Shown here: in pieces, positions 28,349 through 36,565 of the stretch
Layout of the letters: each line of letters starts with the position of its first letter
Numbering within the stretch: position 1 is the first letter of the stretch
Origin: Sphingomonas sp. Leaf208
GTDB taxonomy: Bacteria > Pseudomonadota > Alphaproteobacteria > Sphingomonadales > Sphingomonadaceae
Assembly (NCBI RefSeq): GCF_001421415.1
Contig: NZ_LMKH01000035.1
Span: 183,655 to 247,654, forward strand
DNA length: 64,000 bases
Direction of reading: 5' to 3'
Program-made: the position numbers and the translations under genes
Notes under the pieces: generated by a model
What the model saw: the letters and a program-made list of their open reading frames with translations, nothing else
Told to the model about the DNA's origin: nothing
Databases searched by the model: none

Positions 28349-29548
28349 ATGACTCTTCAAACGCCGCCGCGTCTGTCGGGGACCAACCTCGAGCGCGCCG
28401 CCGACCACAACCAGCGCGTGACGCTGCATGCCATTCGCCTCGGCGGATCGCTGACGCGGATCGATCTTGCGCGGATCACCGGGCTGACCGGGCCGGCGAT
28501 CGCGAACATCACGCGGCGGCTGTTGCAGGAAGGCATGATCGAGGAGGCGGGGCAGCGCCGCGGCGGGCGCGGCCAGCCGCCGACAAAGCTCGTCGTCCGG
28601 GCCGACGCGTGTTACTCGATCGGCGTCAATATCGACCGCGACCATATCACGATCGTGCTGGTCGATTTCCTCGCGCAGATCCTCGCGCGCAAGTCGCTCG
28701 AGATCAGCTTCGCGCTGCCCGACGACGTCCGTGATCTGTTCCGACGCTCGGTCCGCGTGATGCTGAAAAGCGCGAAGGTCGATCCCGCCAAGCTGGTCGG
28801 CATCGGCGTCGCGCGTCCCGACGACCTCGCGCTGGTCGCGATGCCGGGCCGTCCGGCGGCCTATGCGGCGTGGGACGGAATCGACATGGCGACGCTGTTC
28901 GACAAGCCGCTGTCGCTGCCCGTGTTCGTCGAGAACGATGCTGCCGCCGCCGCGATGGGCGAGATGCAACTGGGCTTCGGACAGAATTACAGCAGTTTCT
29001 TCTATATCCTCGTGTCGTCGGGGCTGGGCGGCGGCTTCGTTGCGGATGGCGCGTATGTTCGCGGCACGCACGGGCGCAGCGGCGAACTGGGGTTCATGGC
29101 GGCCGGCGGCGGCAAGCGGGGACGCGAGACCGTGCAGAAACTGGTATCGCTATCCGGACTTGCCGAGCATCTGGCGAATTCGGGTTTCGAGATCGGGCAG
29201 GTTCTGCATCAGGCCGACTGGGCGCCAGACATCGAGCGCTGCCTGGAGGAATGGGTGGAGAGGGCGGCGCACACGCTCTGCACGCCCCTCGACGCGATCA
29301 ACTGCCTGATCGATCCGGCGGTGATCCTGATCGGCGGGCGCCTGCCGAGCCGGTTGGTGGAACGGGTGGCGGAGCGCGTCAACGCGTTGATCCGGGACGC
29401 GACCGATGCGCCCGCGATCGCGCCGGTCCGCCGTGCCGCGCTGTCGGAGGATGCGCCTGCCGTTGGTGCGGCGATCCTGCCGTTCAGTCATTTCCTGCTG
29501 CCCAAGGCCGCAGCGCTTTGGAAGGATTCTGGCGTGGCAGCCGACTGA
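28349..29548 (+). CDS. ROK-family transcriptional regulator (NagC/Mlc type)
   Basis: A 399-residue regulator. An N-terminal winged helix-turn-helix (about 15-75: NQRVTLHAIRLGGSLTRIDLARITGL, then TRRLLQEGMIEE) precedes a ROK sugar-kinase-like domain (SIGVNIDRDHITIVLVD, FVENDAAAAAMGE, SSGLGGGFV). The usual zinc-binding ROK Cys cluster (CxCGxxGC) is not present; the corresponding stretch is ELGFMAAGGGKRGRE. This suggests loss of kinase function and possibly of the metal site. ROK regulators repress sugar genes until a sugar or sugar phosphate binds. It lies between the divergent GH92 gene and the TonB receptor operon, and inverted repeats lie in both promoter regions. It is therefore probably the local mannose or mannoside-responsive repressor. 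ATG 28349 is preferred; an upstream start at 28295 lacks homology-like sequence. Confidence 0.85.
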   Translation: MTLQTPPRLSGTNLERAADHNQRVTLHAIRLGGSLTRIDLARITGLTGPAIANITRRLLQEGMIEEAGQRRGGRGQPPTKLVVRADACYSIGVNIDRDHITIVLVDFLAQILARKSLEISFALPDDVRDLFRRSVRVMLKSAKVDPAKLVGIGVARPDDLALVAMPGRPAAYAAWDGIDMATLFDKPLSLPVFVENDAAAAAMGEMQLGFGQNYSSFFYILVSSGLGGGFVADGAYVRGTHGRSGELGFMAAGGGKRGRETVQKLVSLSGLAEHLANSGFEIGQVLHQADWAPDIERCLEEWVERAAHTLCTPLDAINCLIDPAVILIGGRLPSRLVERVAERVNALIRDATDAPAIAPVRRAALSEDAPAVGAAILPFSHFLLPKAAALWKDSGVAAD

Positions 29549-29753
29549 CGCCGGTAATCGGTTTCGGTACCGCTATCTTGGCATGAAGGGACTCCGCGCG
29601 CCTGGCGTTGCGGAGCGCAGGCTGCTGTCGTTGTTCGTGTGCGACTACGCGAAGGCAGACGTGAATCGTGGCGGTGTCTTCGCTCAGACTATCAGCCCGT
29701 CAAAGGGTATTCGGCGAGTTATGTCCACAACGGGCCAAAACTAGCGCAACAAT

Positions 29754-29788
29754 CTATTTGACAATTTGCTTTTACAATTGGCAAATAG
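29754..29788 (+). promoter_or_regulatory. 35-bp inverted repeat, candidate ROK operator, containing TTGACA
   Basis: CTATTTGACAATT-N9-AATTGGCAAATAG: the two 13-base arms match at 12 of 13 positions. The left arm contains TTGACA (29758-29763), a consensus -35, so a bound repressor would block the promoter. It lies 130 bases before the TonB receptor start and 206 bases after the ROK stop, in a strikingly A/T-rich patch of a G/C-rich genome. The A/T-rich palindrome resembles NagC/Mlc-type sites. The rest of the 369-base gap (29549-29917) shows no gene. Confidence 0.65.
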
Positions 29789-29917
29789 ACGGGTCGAGAC
29801 TGCACGCCGACAGGATCCGATTCAACCGGACAGCCCAACCGAAAACGGGGGCAGGCGCGCTATTCGCAGGGGTAAGTGAGGGGGCGCAGGCATCCTCACG
29901 AGGAAGAGGAAAGTCTG

Positions 29918-32900
29918 ATGACCGCAAGCATAGAATCATGCTCGATCGTGGCGCGTCGCCATCGTCCGTTGTCGTTCCTGTTGGCCACGGTCAGTCTTAC
30001 TGCTGCGTTGGCCGGTGCCGCGCAGGCTCAACAGGCCGCGCCTTCCGCTATGCCTCCCCAGAGCGCGACGCCGTCCGTCCAGGCGCAGCCCGCCTCGACT
30101 GCTACGGCGGAGTCCGGGCAAGCCGCTGGCACGACACAGCCGGATGGGTCGGCGCAGGACACTGGCGACATCGTCGTTACCGGGTATCGGCGCTCGATCG
30201 AGAAAAGCCTCACTCAGAAGCGCGAGGCGAACGCGTTCGTCGACGTCATCACTGCCGAAGACGTCGGCAAGTTCCCCGACAAGAACGTCGCCGATGCGTT
30301 GCAGCGCGTGCCGGGCGTGGTCATCACCCGCGACGGCGGCGAAGGTAGCCGCGTCAGTATTCGCGGGCTTCAGTCGGGCTTGACGCTCACCTTGCTCAAC
30401 GGCAATTTCCTTGCCGGCGCCGACAGTGGCGAGCCGCAGCGGTCGTTCAACTACGTCCTGCTGCCGTCCACGTTCATCGCCAGCACCGAGGTCTATAAGT
30501 CGCCCGAAGCGCGGCTCGAGGAAGGCGGCGTCGGCGGCACGATCATCCTCAACACGCGACGGCCGTTCGACGTGCCGGCGTGGTCGGGTTTCGTCTCCGC
30601 CGAGGGGACGTATTCGGACACGACCGAGAAGTACGAACCGCAGCTTGGCGGGCAGGTGTCGTGGAAGAACAAGGAGGACACGTTCGGCCTGCTGGTCGGC
30701 GGCGTCTGGCAGAAGCGTACTAACCGCGAGTTGCGTAGCTCGTCAGAGAGCTGGCTGTGGTGGAGCGACCGCGACGCACAGGGCAACGTCCTGAAGCCCG
30801 CGACCGATGTCGATGGCAAGACCTTCGCGAACAACGACGCGATCTCCTATTGGCCGGGGCAGGGCACGACTGCGCGCGATGGCACGCATTATTCGGGCTA
30901 TTGGGCGCCGCAGTCGGTCAACGCCGAAGTCTTCGACCAGGAACGCGAGCGGTACGGGATCCAGGCGACCGCGCAGTTCAAGCCGTTCGAGGCGGTCACG
31001 GTCACCGCGAACTATTTCCGGTTTGGCTATAGCAGCAACTATACCTCGAACGTGCTGAAGATCCCCGAGTGGGGCTACGACAACTTCTTTACCGGCGCGA
31101 CGTTCGACAAGAGCGGGACGATCTTCCAGTCGGCCAATTTCGCGGTGCCGGCGGCGGGAACGGGCTGCCTCGCGCGCCCGACCCCGTGCACGATGGAGAC
31201 GCCGCAGATCGCCGGCACGTACAGCCGCGAGAAGCAGGTTTCGAACACGTTCGAGACCGAGGTCAAATATAGCCAGGATCGCTTCGACGCCGTCCTGAAA
31301 CTAGGCAAGACCAAGTCGAGCGGTGGCCCGTCGGTGCGCTTCAGCGTTGCCGCCAAGCCGCGCCTGACGACGCCGGGCCGGGAGCAGAACGGCAATCTGG
31401 TCAGCAACTGGGACATCTCGGACGGCATCGCCAATTTCGAGTTCTCGCCCGAGCTGCAGAACAACATCCGCAACGGGATCGCGCAGATCGACGTGGGCTC
31501 GACCAACTCGAGCTTCGTCAACAGCGACCTCGGCCAGCGTTATGCGCAGCTCGACCTGACAAGGCGGTTCGACGGGTTCCTGAAATCGGTACAGATCGGC
31601 GGCAAGTGGCGCGACCTGAAGATCGGCCGCGAGACCGGTCGCAACGACTGGTATGCCGATCCGGCGACGTTGCTGCGTTACCAGGATACCGCCGCTGGCG
31701 CTGTCGCGCGGCCCGAATTCTTCTACGCGAACCAGATCGGCAACATCAACGGCGGCTTCAACGCGAACGTCGTGCCGGGCATCAATTTCGACGAATATCT
31801 GAAGTATCTGAATTCGACCTACGGCCAGGCGGTGCGGGTGTACGAACCCGACTTCGTCTATGCGCTGGGGGAGCGGGTCTTCGCCGGCTACGCGCAGGTG
31901 AACTTCGGGACCGGTGGTCTTCGCGGTAACGTCGGCCTCCGCATGGCCAACACGAAACAGTCGGGCAACACGTCCGATCGCCTGCAATATCTCAACGACT
32001 ATTGCGTCAACGGCCCCGGCGGGGCGGCCGATCCCAACCGTCCGCTCGGCCCCGATGGCAACTGCCAGGTGCTGCCGCTCAGCGTGCGCGAGACGATCGT
32101 CAACACCCGCGCCGATCAGTCGAAGACGTACACGGATTGGCTGCCGAGCTTCAACGTGTCGTACGAAGTCACGCCTGATCTCCTCGTTCGCGGCGCGGTC
32201 GCGAAGGTGATCGCGCGGCCGTCGTTCGAGAATTTGGGGTCGCAGCGGTCGCTCACCTTCCGCTCGGATGCCTATGCATTCGATCGCGGCCAGTTCGGCG
32301 AGTTCGCCGGCTGGTCGGGCAGCGGCGGCAATTCAGATCTGAATCCGTTCTCCGCGTGGCAATATGATCTGGGCATCGAATGGTATTTCCACCGTGGATC
32401 GGTGCTCGGCGCGACCTTCTTCCGCAAGGACGTGTCCGATTTCGTGGTTCCGTTGGTCCTTAACGTCACGCGCGACGTCAACGGAACGCAGCAGCTGATC
32501 CAGCCTTACTCGACCGTCGCGAACGGATCGAATGCGCGGTCGCAGGGTGTCGAACTGTACGCGCAGCACACGCTGTCGTTCGGTCTCGGCGCGCAGGTCA
32601 ACTTTACCTACAACGACACCTCGGTGGCGGACGTCACGCTCGACGGGCAGAAGGTCGGTTCGTCCGCGCTCGTCGGCAGCGCCAAGACGCAGGTCAACGC
32701 TTCGGTCTTCTACGAACACGGCAAGGTGCTGATGCGCGCCTCGTACAACCGGCGCGGCGAAGTCGTCGGCGGGTTGCAGTCGGGCCTGAACGAATACACC
32801 GATCCCTATGCGCAGGTCGATCTCAACGCGGCATACGCGCTGACCGACCGGCTGAACCTCACCGCCTCGGTGATCAACCTCACCAAGGCCGAGGAAAGCC

Positions 32901-32989
32901 GCCATCTCGGCAACGACACGAAGGACCGCTTCACCTACCGGAATTACTTCGGGCGGCGGGCCTATGTCGGCGTGTCGTTCAACTTCTGA
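29918..32989 (+). CDS. TonB-dependent outer-membrane receptor (mannan locus)
   Basis: A 1023-residue outer-membrane receptor. A signal peptide (PLSFLLATVSLTAALAGAAQAQ) is followed by a Gln/Ala/Pro-rich spacer and a TonB-box-like DIVVTGYRRSI at about 84-94. The plug domain (AEDVGKFPDKNVADALQRVPGV, ITRDGGEGSRVSIRGL) comes next, and a long 22-strand barrel ends in VGVSFNF with the terminal Phe. It belongs to the Xanthomonas/Caulobacter TonB receptor class that imports oligosaccharides. AGGAAGAGGA lies 7 bases before the ATG at 29918; upstream starts are unlikely. It is the first gene of a five-gene operon with GH43-like, GH92, GH125 and GH92 genes and should carry mannose-containing oligosaccharides into the periplasm. 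Confidence 0.93.
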   Translation: MTASIESCSIVARRHRPLSFLLATVSLTAALAGAAQAQQAAPSAMPPQSATPSVQAQPASTATAESGQAAGTTQPDGSAQDTGDIVVTGYRRSIEKSLTQKREANAFVDVITAEDVGKFPDKNVADALQRVPGVVITRDGGEGSRVSIRGLQSGLTLTLLNGNFLAGADSGEPQRSFNYVLLPSTFIASTEVYKSPEARLEEGGVGGTIILNTRRPFDVPAWSGFVSAEGTYSDTTEKYEPQLGGQVSWKNKEDTFGLLVGGVWQKRTNRELRSSSESWLWWSDRDAQGNVLKPATDVDGKTFANNDAISYWPGQGTTARDGTHYSGYWAPQSVNAEVFDQERERYGIQATAQFKPFEAVTVTANYFRFGYSSNYTSNVLKIPEWGYDNFFTGATFDKSGTIFQSANFAVPAAGTGCLARPTPCTMETPQIAGTYSREKQVSNTFETEVKYSQDRFDAVLKLGKTKSSGGPSVRFSVAAKPRLTTPGREQNGNLVSNWDISDGIANFEFSPELQNNIRNGIAQIDVGSTNSSFVNSDLGQRYAQLDLTRRFDGFLKSVQIGGKWRDLKIGRETGRNDWYADPATLLRYQDTAAGAVARPEFFYANQIGNINGGFNANVVPGINFDEYLKYLNSTYGQAVRVYEPDFVYALGERVFAGYAQVNFGTGGLRGNVGLRMANTKQSGNTSDRLQYLNDYCVNGPGGAADPNRPLGPDGNCQVLPLSVRETIVNTRADQSKTYTDWLPSFNVSYEVTPDLLVRGAVAKVIARPSFENLGSQRSLTFRSDAYAFDRGQFGEFAGWSGSGGNSDLNPFSAWQYDLGIEWYFHRGSVLGATFFRKDVSDFVVPLVLNVTRDVNGTQQLIQPYSTVANGSNARSQGVELYAQHTLSFGLGAQVNFTYNDTSVADVTLDGQKVGSSALVGSAKTQVNASVFYEHGKVLMRASYNRRGEVVGGLQSGLNEYTDPYAQVDLNAAYALTDRLNLTASVINLTKAEESRHLGNDTKDRFTYRNYFGRRAYVGVSFNF

Positions 32990-34167
32990 TGACCTGGTTT
33001 GATCGGCTTGTCTCTCGGGTGGCGCCTTCGCGGCGCTACCCTCCCTTTTCTCGCAGTGTCGCGTTGCACGGCGTTGGCGAAACGCACGGACGGCGCAGGG
33101 TTCGGATCGCGCTGACCGCGTCGGCGCTGATGATGTGCGGGCTCGCGAGTGCGTCGAACCCGATCGTTCCCGGCTGGTATGCCGACCCCGAGATCCGGGT
33201 ATTCGGCGGGCGCTACTGGATCTATCCGACCTATTCGGATCACTACGGCAAGCCCGACGTCACCAGCCGTTTCTCGGCCGCGCAAAAGCCCGCGCGGCAA
33301 CGCAAGACGGTGCGCCCCTCCTACGGCATGCAGACCTTCTTCAACGCGTTCTCTTCACCCGACCTGGTGCACTGGACCAAGCACGACCACGTGTTCGACG
33401 TGCGAAACGCAGGGTGGGCAGCGTACGCGATCTGGGCGCCATCGGTGATCCAGGCGAACGGGCGCTATTACATGTTCTTCAGCGCGAACGACATCCAGAG
33501 CGATGCGGAGCTTGGCGGGATCGGCCTCGCGGTCAGCGACCGGCCCGGTGGTCCGTTCAAGGACGCGATCGGCAAGCCACTGGTCGGCGCGTTCCACAAC
33601 GGCGCGCAACCGATCGACCCGTTCGCGTTCCGCGATCACGATGGCCAGGTCTATCTGTTCTATGGCGGCTGGAAGCATTGCAACGTCGTCCGGCTCAGCC
33701 CCGACCTCAAGCGCATCCTGCCGTTCGCCGATGGCTCGACCTATAAGGAAGTGACGCCACCCGGCTATGTCGAGGGCTCGTTCATGATCGAGCGCAAGGG
33801 CGTCTATTACCTGATGTGGTCGGAGGGCGGCTGGACCGGTCCGGACTATAGCGTCGCCTATGCGACCGGGCCGGGGCCGACCGGGCCGTTCACGCCGCGC
33901 GGCAAGATCCTGTCGCAGGACCTGCGCATCGCGCGCGGGGCGGGGCATCATTCGGTGGTCAACGTGCCGGGTACCGACGACTGGTACATCGCGTATCACC
34001 GCCGCCCTCTCGACACCGATCGCGGCGAACACCGGCAGATCGCGATCGACAGGATGGTCTTTGCCGCCGATGGTCGGATCGAGCCGGTGGTGATGACCGA
34101 TGCGGGCGTGAAGCCGCGACCGATCGGCGTGCAGAAGCCGACACGAAATTCAGGGAGAGCGATGTGA
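32989..34167 (+). CDS. GH43-like five-bladed propeller glycosidase in the mannan operon
   Basis: A 392-residue secreted GH43-like enzyme. Candidate catalytic residues are the Asp in GWYADPEIRVFGG (base), the Asp in AQPIDPFAFRDHDG (pKa modulator) and the Glu in GYVEGSFMIERKG (acid), in the usual order. VHWTKHDHVFD and IWAPSVIQANGRYYMFFSA are typical blade segments. A hydrophobic signal core (RIALTASALMMCGLASAS) lies at about residues 38-57, so the N-terminus is long; the true start may be internal. The ATG at 32989 overlaps the receptor stop (TGATG), favouring coupled translation. GH43 enzymes usually act on arabinose, xylose or galactose residues. Its place among alpha-mannosidases suggests a side-chain remover for a decorated mannan, or an unusual specificity. 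Confidence 0.85.
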   Translation: MTWFDRLVSRVAPSRRYPPFSRSVALHGVGETHGRRRVRIALTASALMMCGLASASNPIVPGWYADPEIRVFGGRYWIYPTYSDHYGKPDVTSRFSAAQKPARQRKTVRPSYGMQTFFNAFSSPDLVHWTKHDHVFDVRNAGWAAYAIWAPSVIQANGRYYMFFSANDIQSDAELGGIGLAVSDRPGGPFKDAIGKPLVGAFHNGAQPIDPFAFRDHDGQVYLFYGGWKHCNVVRLSPDLKRILPFADGSTYKEVTPPGYVEGSFMIERKGVYYLMWSEGGWTGPDYSVAYATGPGPTGPFTPRGKILSQDLRIARGAGHHSVVNVPGTDDWYIAYHRRPLDTDRGEHRQIAIDRMVFAADGRIEPVVMTDAGVKPRPIGVQKPTRNSGRAM

Positions 34168-36551
34168 GAAACAGGGCGATCGCCAATTTGCGCGGCACGG
34201 TAGCGGCGGTCGCGTCGCTTGCCCTCGTCGCGCCCGCGCCGATACTGGCCCAGACCAAGGCGACGGCCGCCGCGTCGGCCAACGGCGCGATGCAGCCGCA
34301 GGATCAGCCCTCGGTCGATCTGGTCAACCCGCTGATGGGGACCGATTCCGACTACACCTTGTCCTACGGCAATACCTATCCCGCGGTGGCGGTGCCGTGG
34401 GGGATGAACTTCTGGACGCCGGTCACCGGCAAGACGACCAGCGGCTGGGGCTACACCTACGACGCGAACACAATCAACGGCATCAAGCAGACGCACCAGC
34501 CCAGTCCGTGGATGAACGACTACGCCGCGTTCTCGCTGATGGCGACGACCGGCGCGCTGAAGGTGAAGGAGGACGAACGCGCGTCCTGGTACAGTCACAA
34601 GGCGGAGGATAGCCGGCCGTACAGCTACAAGGTCTATCTCGCCGATTACGACGTGACCGCGGAGGTCGCGCCGACCAACCGCGCCGCGCAGTTCCGCTTC
34701 ACCTTCCCGCAGAGCAACGACGCGCACATCATCCTCGACGGCTATGCTGGCGGCTCGATGGTTTCGATCGACAAGGCCAAGCGCCGCATCACCGGCTATG
34801 TCCGCAACAACCACGGCGGCGTGCCCGACAACTTCCACAATTACTTCGTCGCCGAATTCGACCACGACTTCACCGTTAGCCAGACCTGGGACGGCAAGGG
34901 CCAGGTCAGCGCGACGTCGACGCGCGAGGGCGATCATGTCGGCGCGGTCGTCAGCTTCAAGACGCGCAAGGGCGAGCAGGTCGGCGTCAAGGTCGCCTCG
35001 TCGTTCATCAGTCTCGAACAGGCCGAGCGAAACCTGCGCGGGGAGATCGGCGGCGACGGGTTCGAGCAGACCAAGACGAAGGCCAAGGCGATCTGGCAAC
35101 GCGAGTTCGACCGCGTCCAGGTCACCGATCCCAATCTCGACAACCGCCGCATCTTCTATTCCGCGCTGTACCGCATGCTGCAGTTCCCGCGGATGTTCCA
35201 CGAGGTCGATGCCACGGGCCAGACCGTCCACTACAGCCCGTATGACGGCAAGGTGCACCCGGGCTTCCTCTACACCGATAACGGTTTCTGGGACACGTGG
35301 CGCGCGGTCTTCCCGTTCTTCGCGCTGATGTATCCCGAGCGCGACAGCGAGATCATGCAGGGGCTGGCCAACACCTACAAGGAGTCCGGCTGGCTGCCCG
35401 AATGGGCCAGCCCCGGCCACCGCGACGTAATGATCGGATCGAACTCGGCGAACCTGATCGCCGACGCGTATCTGAACGGCGTGCGCGGGTTCGACGTCGA
35501 GACCTTATATGAGGCGATGGTCAAGAACGCGACGACATCGCAGGGCCGCCCGGTCGACAAGAAGGGCAAGATCGTCGGCGCGGTCGGGCGCGAGGGCGTC
35601 GAATATTATAACCGGCTCGGCTATGTGCCGTATGACGTCGGCATCAACGAGAATGCCGCGCGCACGCTCGAATACGCCACCGCGGACTTCTCGATCTCGC
35701 GGCTTGCGGCGGCACTCGGCAAGACCGAGGACGCCAAGCTCTACGCCACGCGTGCGCAGAATTACCGCAAGCTCTACGACACGCAGAGCGGCTGGATGCG
35801 CGGCCGCAACAAGGACGGCAGCTGGTCGACGCCGTTCAGCCCGTACAAATGGGGCGACGCGTTCACCGAGGGCAATGCGCTGCATTACAGCTGGTCGGTG
35901 ATGCAGGACGTGCAGGGGCTGGCCGACCTGATGGGTGGGCGCGAGGCGTTCGTGAAGCGGCTCGACTCGATCTTCACCACGCCGCCGATCTTCGACGACA
36001 GCTATTACGGGCAGACCATCCACGAAATCCGCGAGATGCAGATCGTCGACATGGGGCAATATGCGCACGGCAACCAGCCGATCCAGCACATGACCTATCT
36101 CTACGACTGGGCCGGCGCACCGTGGAAGACGCAATATCACGTCCGCGACGTGATGAAGAAGCTCTACTCGCCCGCGCCGGACGGCTATCCAGGCGACGAG
36201 GACAATGGCCAGACCTCGGCATGGTACGTGTTCTCGGCGCTTGGCTTCTACCCGGTCACGCCTGCGGTCGGGCAATATGCGATCGGCAGCCCGCTGTTCC
36301 AGACCGTGAAGCTGACGATGCCGGGCGGCAAGATCCTGACGATCGAGGCGGCGAACAACGGCCCCGGCAACGTCTACATCCAGTCGGCGAGCTTCAACGG
36401 CACCCCGCACGACAAGCCCTGGCTGACGCGCGCGGCGTTGCAGCAGGGCGGCACGCTGCGGTTCGTGATGGGGCCGACGCCGAACACCGCCTGGGGATCG
36501 GCGAAGGCGGATGCGCCGTTCTCGATGAGTGCACCGGTGGCGGGACGTTGA
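34164..36551 (+). CDS. GH92 exo-alpha-mannosidase (second of three)
   Basis: A 795-residue GH92 enzyme. A Sec signal (LRGTVAAVASLALVAPAPILAQ) precedes VDLVNPLMGTDSDYTLSYGNTYPA, the GH92 opening of the TDS-YTLSYGN variety. Later come QTHQPSPWMNDY, the candidate acid Glu in AFTEGNALHYSW (about 575), HGNQPIQH (Gln where the other two copies have Glu), and GDEDNGQTSAWYVFSALGFYP with the base Asp near 680. The start is GTG at 34164, overlapping the GH43-like stop, with GGGAG 7 bases upstream. The NQP and DED variations set it apart from the other two GH92 proteins here, so a different linkage preference is likely. It acts in the periplasm on oligomannosides imported by the receptor. Confidence 0.93.
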   Translation: MRNRAIANLRGTVAAVASLALVAPAPILAQTKATAAASANGAMQPQDQPSVDLVNPLMGTDSDYTLSYGNTYPAVAVPWGMNFWTPVTGKTTSGWGYTYDANTINGIKQTHQPSPWMNDYAAFSLMATTGALKVKEDERASWYSHKAEDSRPYSYKVYLADYDVTAEVAPTNRAAQFRFTFPQSNDAHIILDGYAGGSMVSIDKAKRRITGYVRNNHGGVPDNFHNYFVAEFDHDFTVSQTWDGKGQVSATSTREGDHVGAVVSFKTRKGEQVGVKVASSFISLEQAERNLRGEIGGDGFEQTKTKAKAIWQREFDRVQVTDPNLDNRRIFYSALYRMLQFPRMFHEVDATGQTVHYSPYDGKVHPGFLYTDNGFWDTWRAVFPFFALMYPERDSEIMQGLANTYKESGWLPEWASPGHRDVMIGSNSANLIADAYLNGVRGFDVETLYEAMVKNATTSQGRPVDKKGKIVGAVGREGVEYYNRLGYVPYDVGINENAARTLEYATADFSISRLAAALGKTEDAKLYATRAQNYRKLYDTQSGWMRGRNKDGSWSTPFSPYKWGDAFTEGNALHYSWSVMQDVQGLADLMGGREAFVKRLDSIFTTPPIFDDSYYGQTIHEIREMQIVDMGQYAHGNQPIQHMTYLYDWAGAPWKTQYHVRDVMKKLYSPAPDGYPGDEDNGQTSAWYVFSALGFYPVTPAVGQYAIGSPLFQTVKLTMPGGKILTIEAANNGPGNVYIQSASFNGTPHDKPWLTRAALQQGGTLRFVMGPTPNTAWGSAKADAPFSMSAPVAGR

Positions 36552-36565
36552 CCGTGGAGACCGGA

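Noticed and set aside
29758..29786. TTGACA plus GCAAAT as a complete promoter
   Set aside because: The -10 is too weak to name; only the -35 match inside the operator is reported.
34164..36551. Middle GH92 as a mannose-phosphate-releasing enzyme because of NQP in place of NEP
   Set aside because: The acid Glu expected in the TEGNA segment is present; loss of that acid, not the NEP change, marks the phosphodiesterase type.
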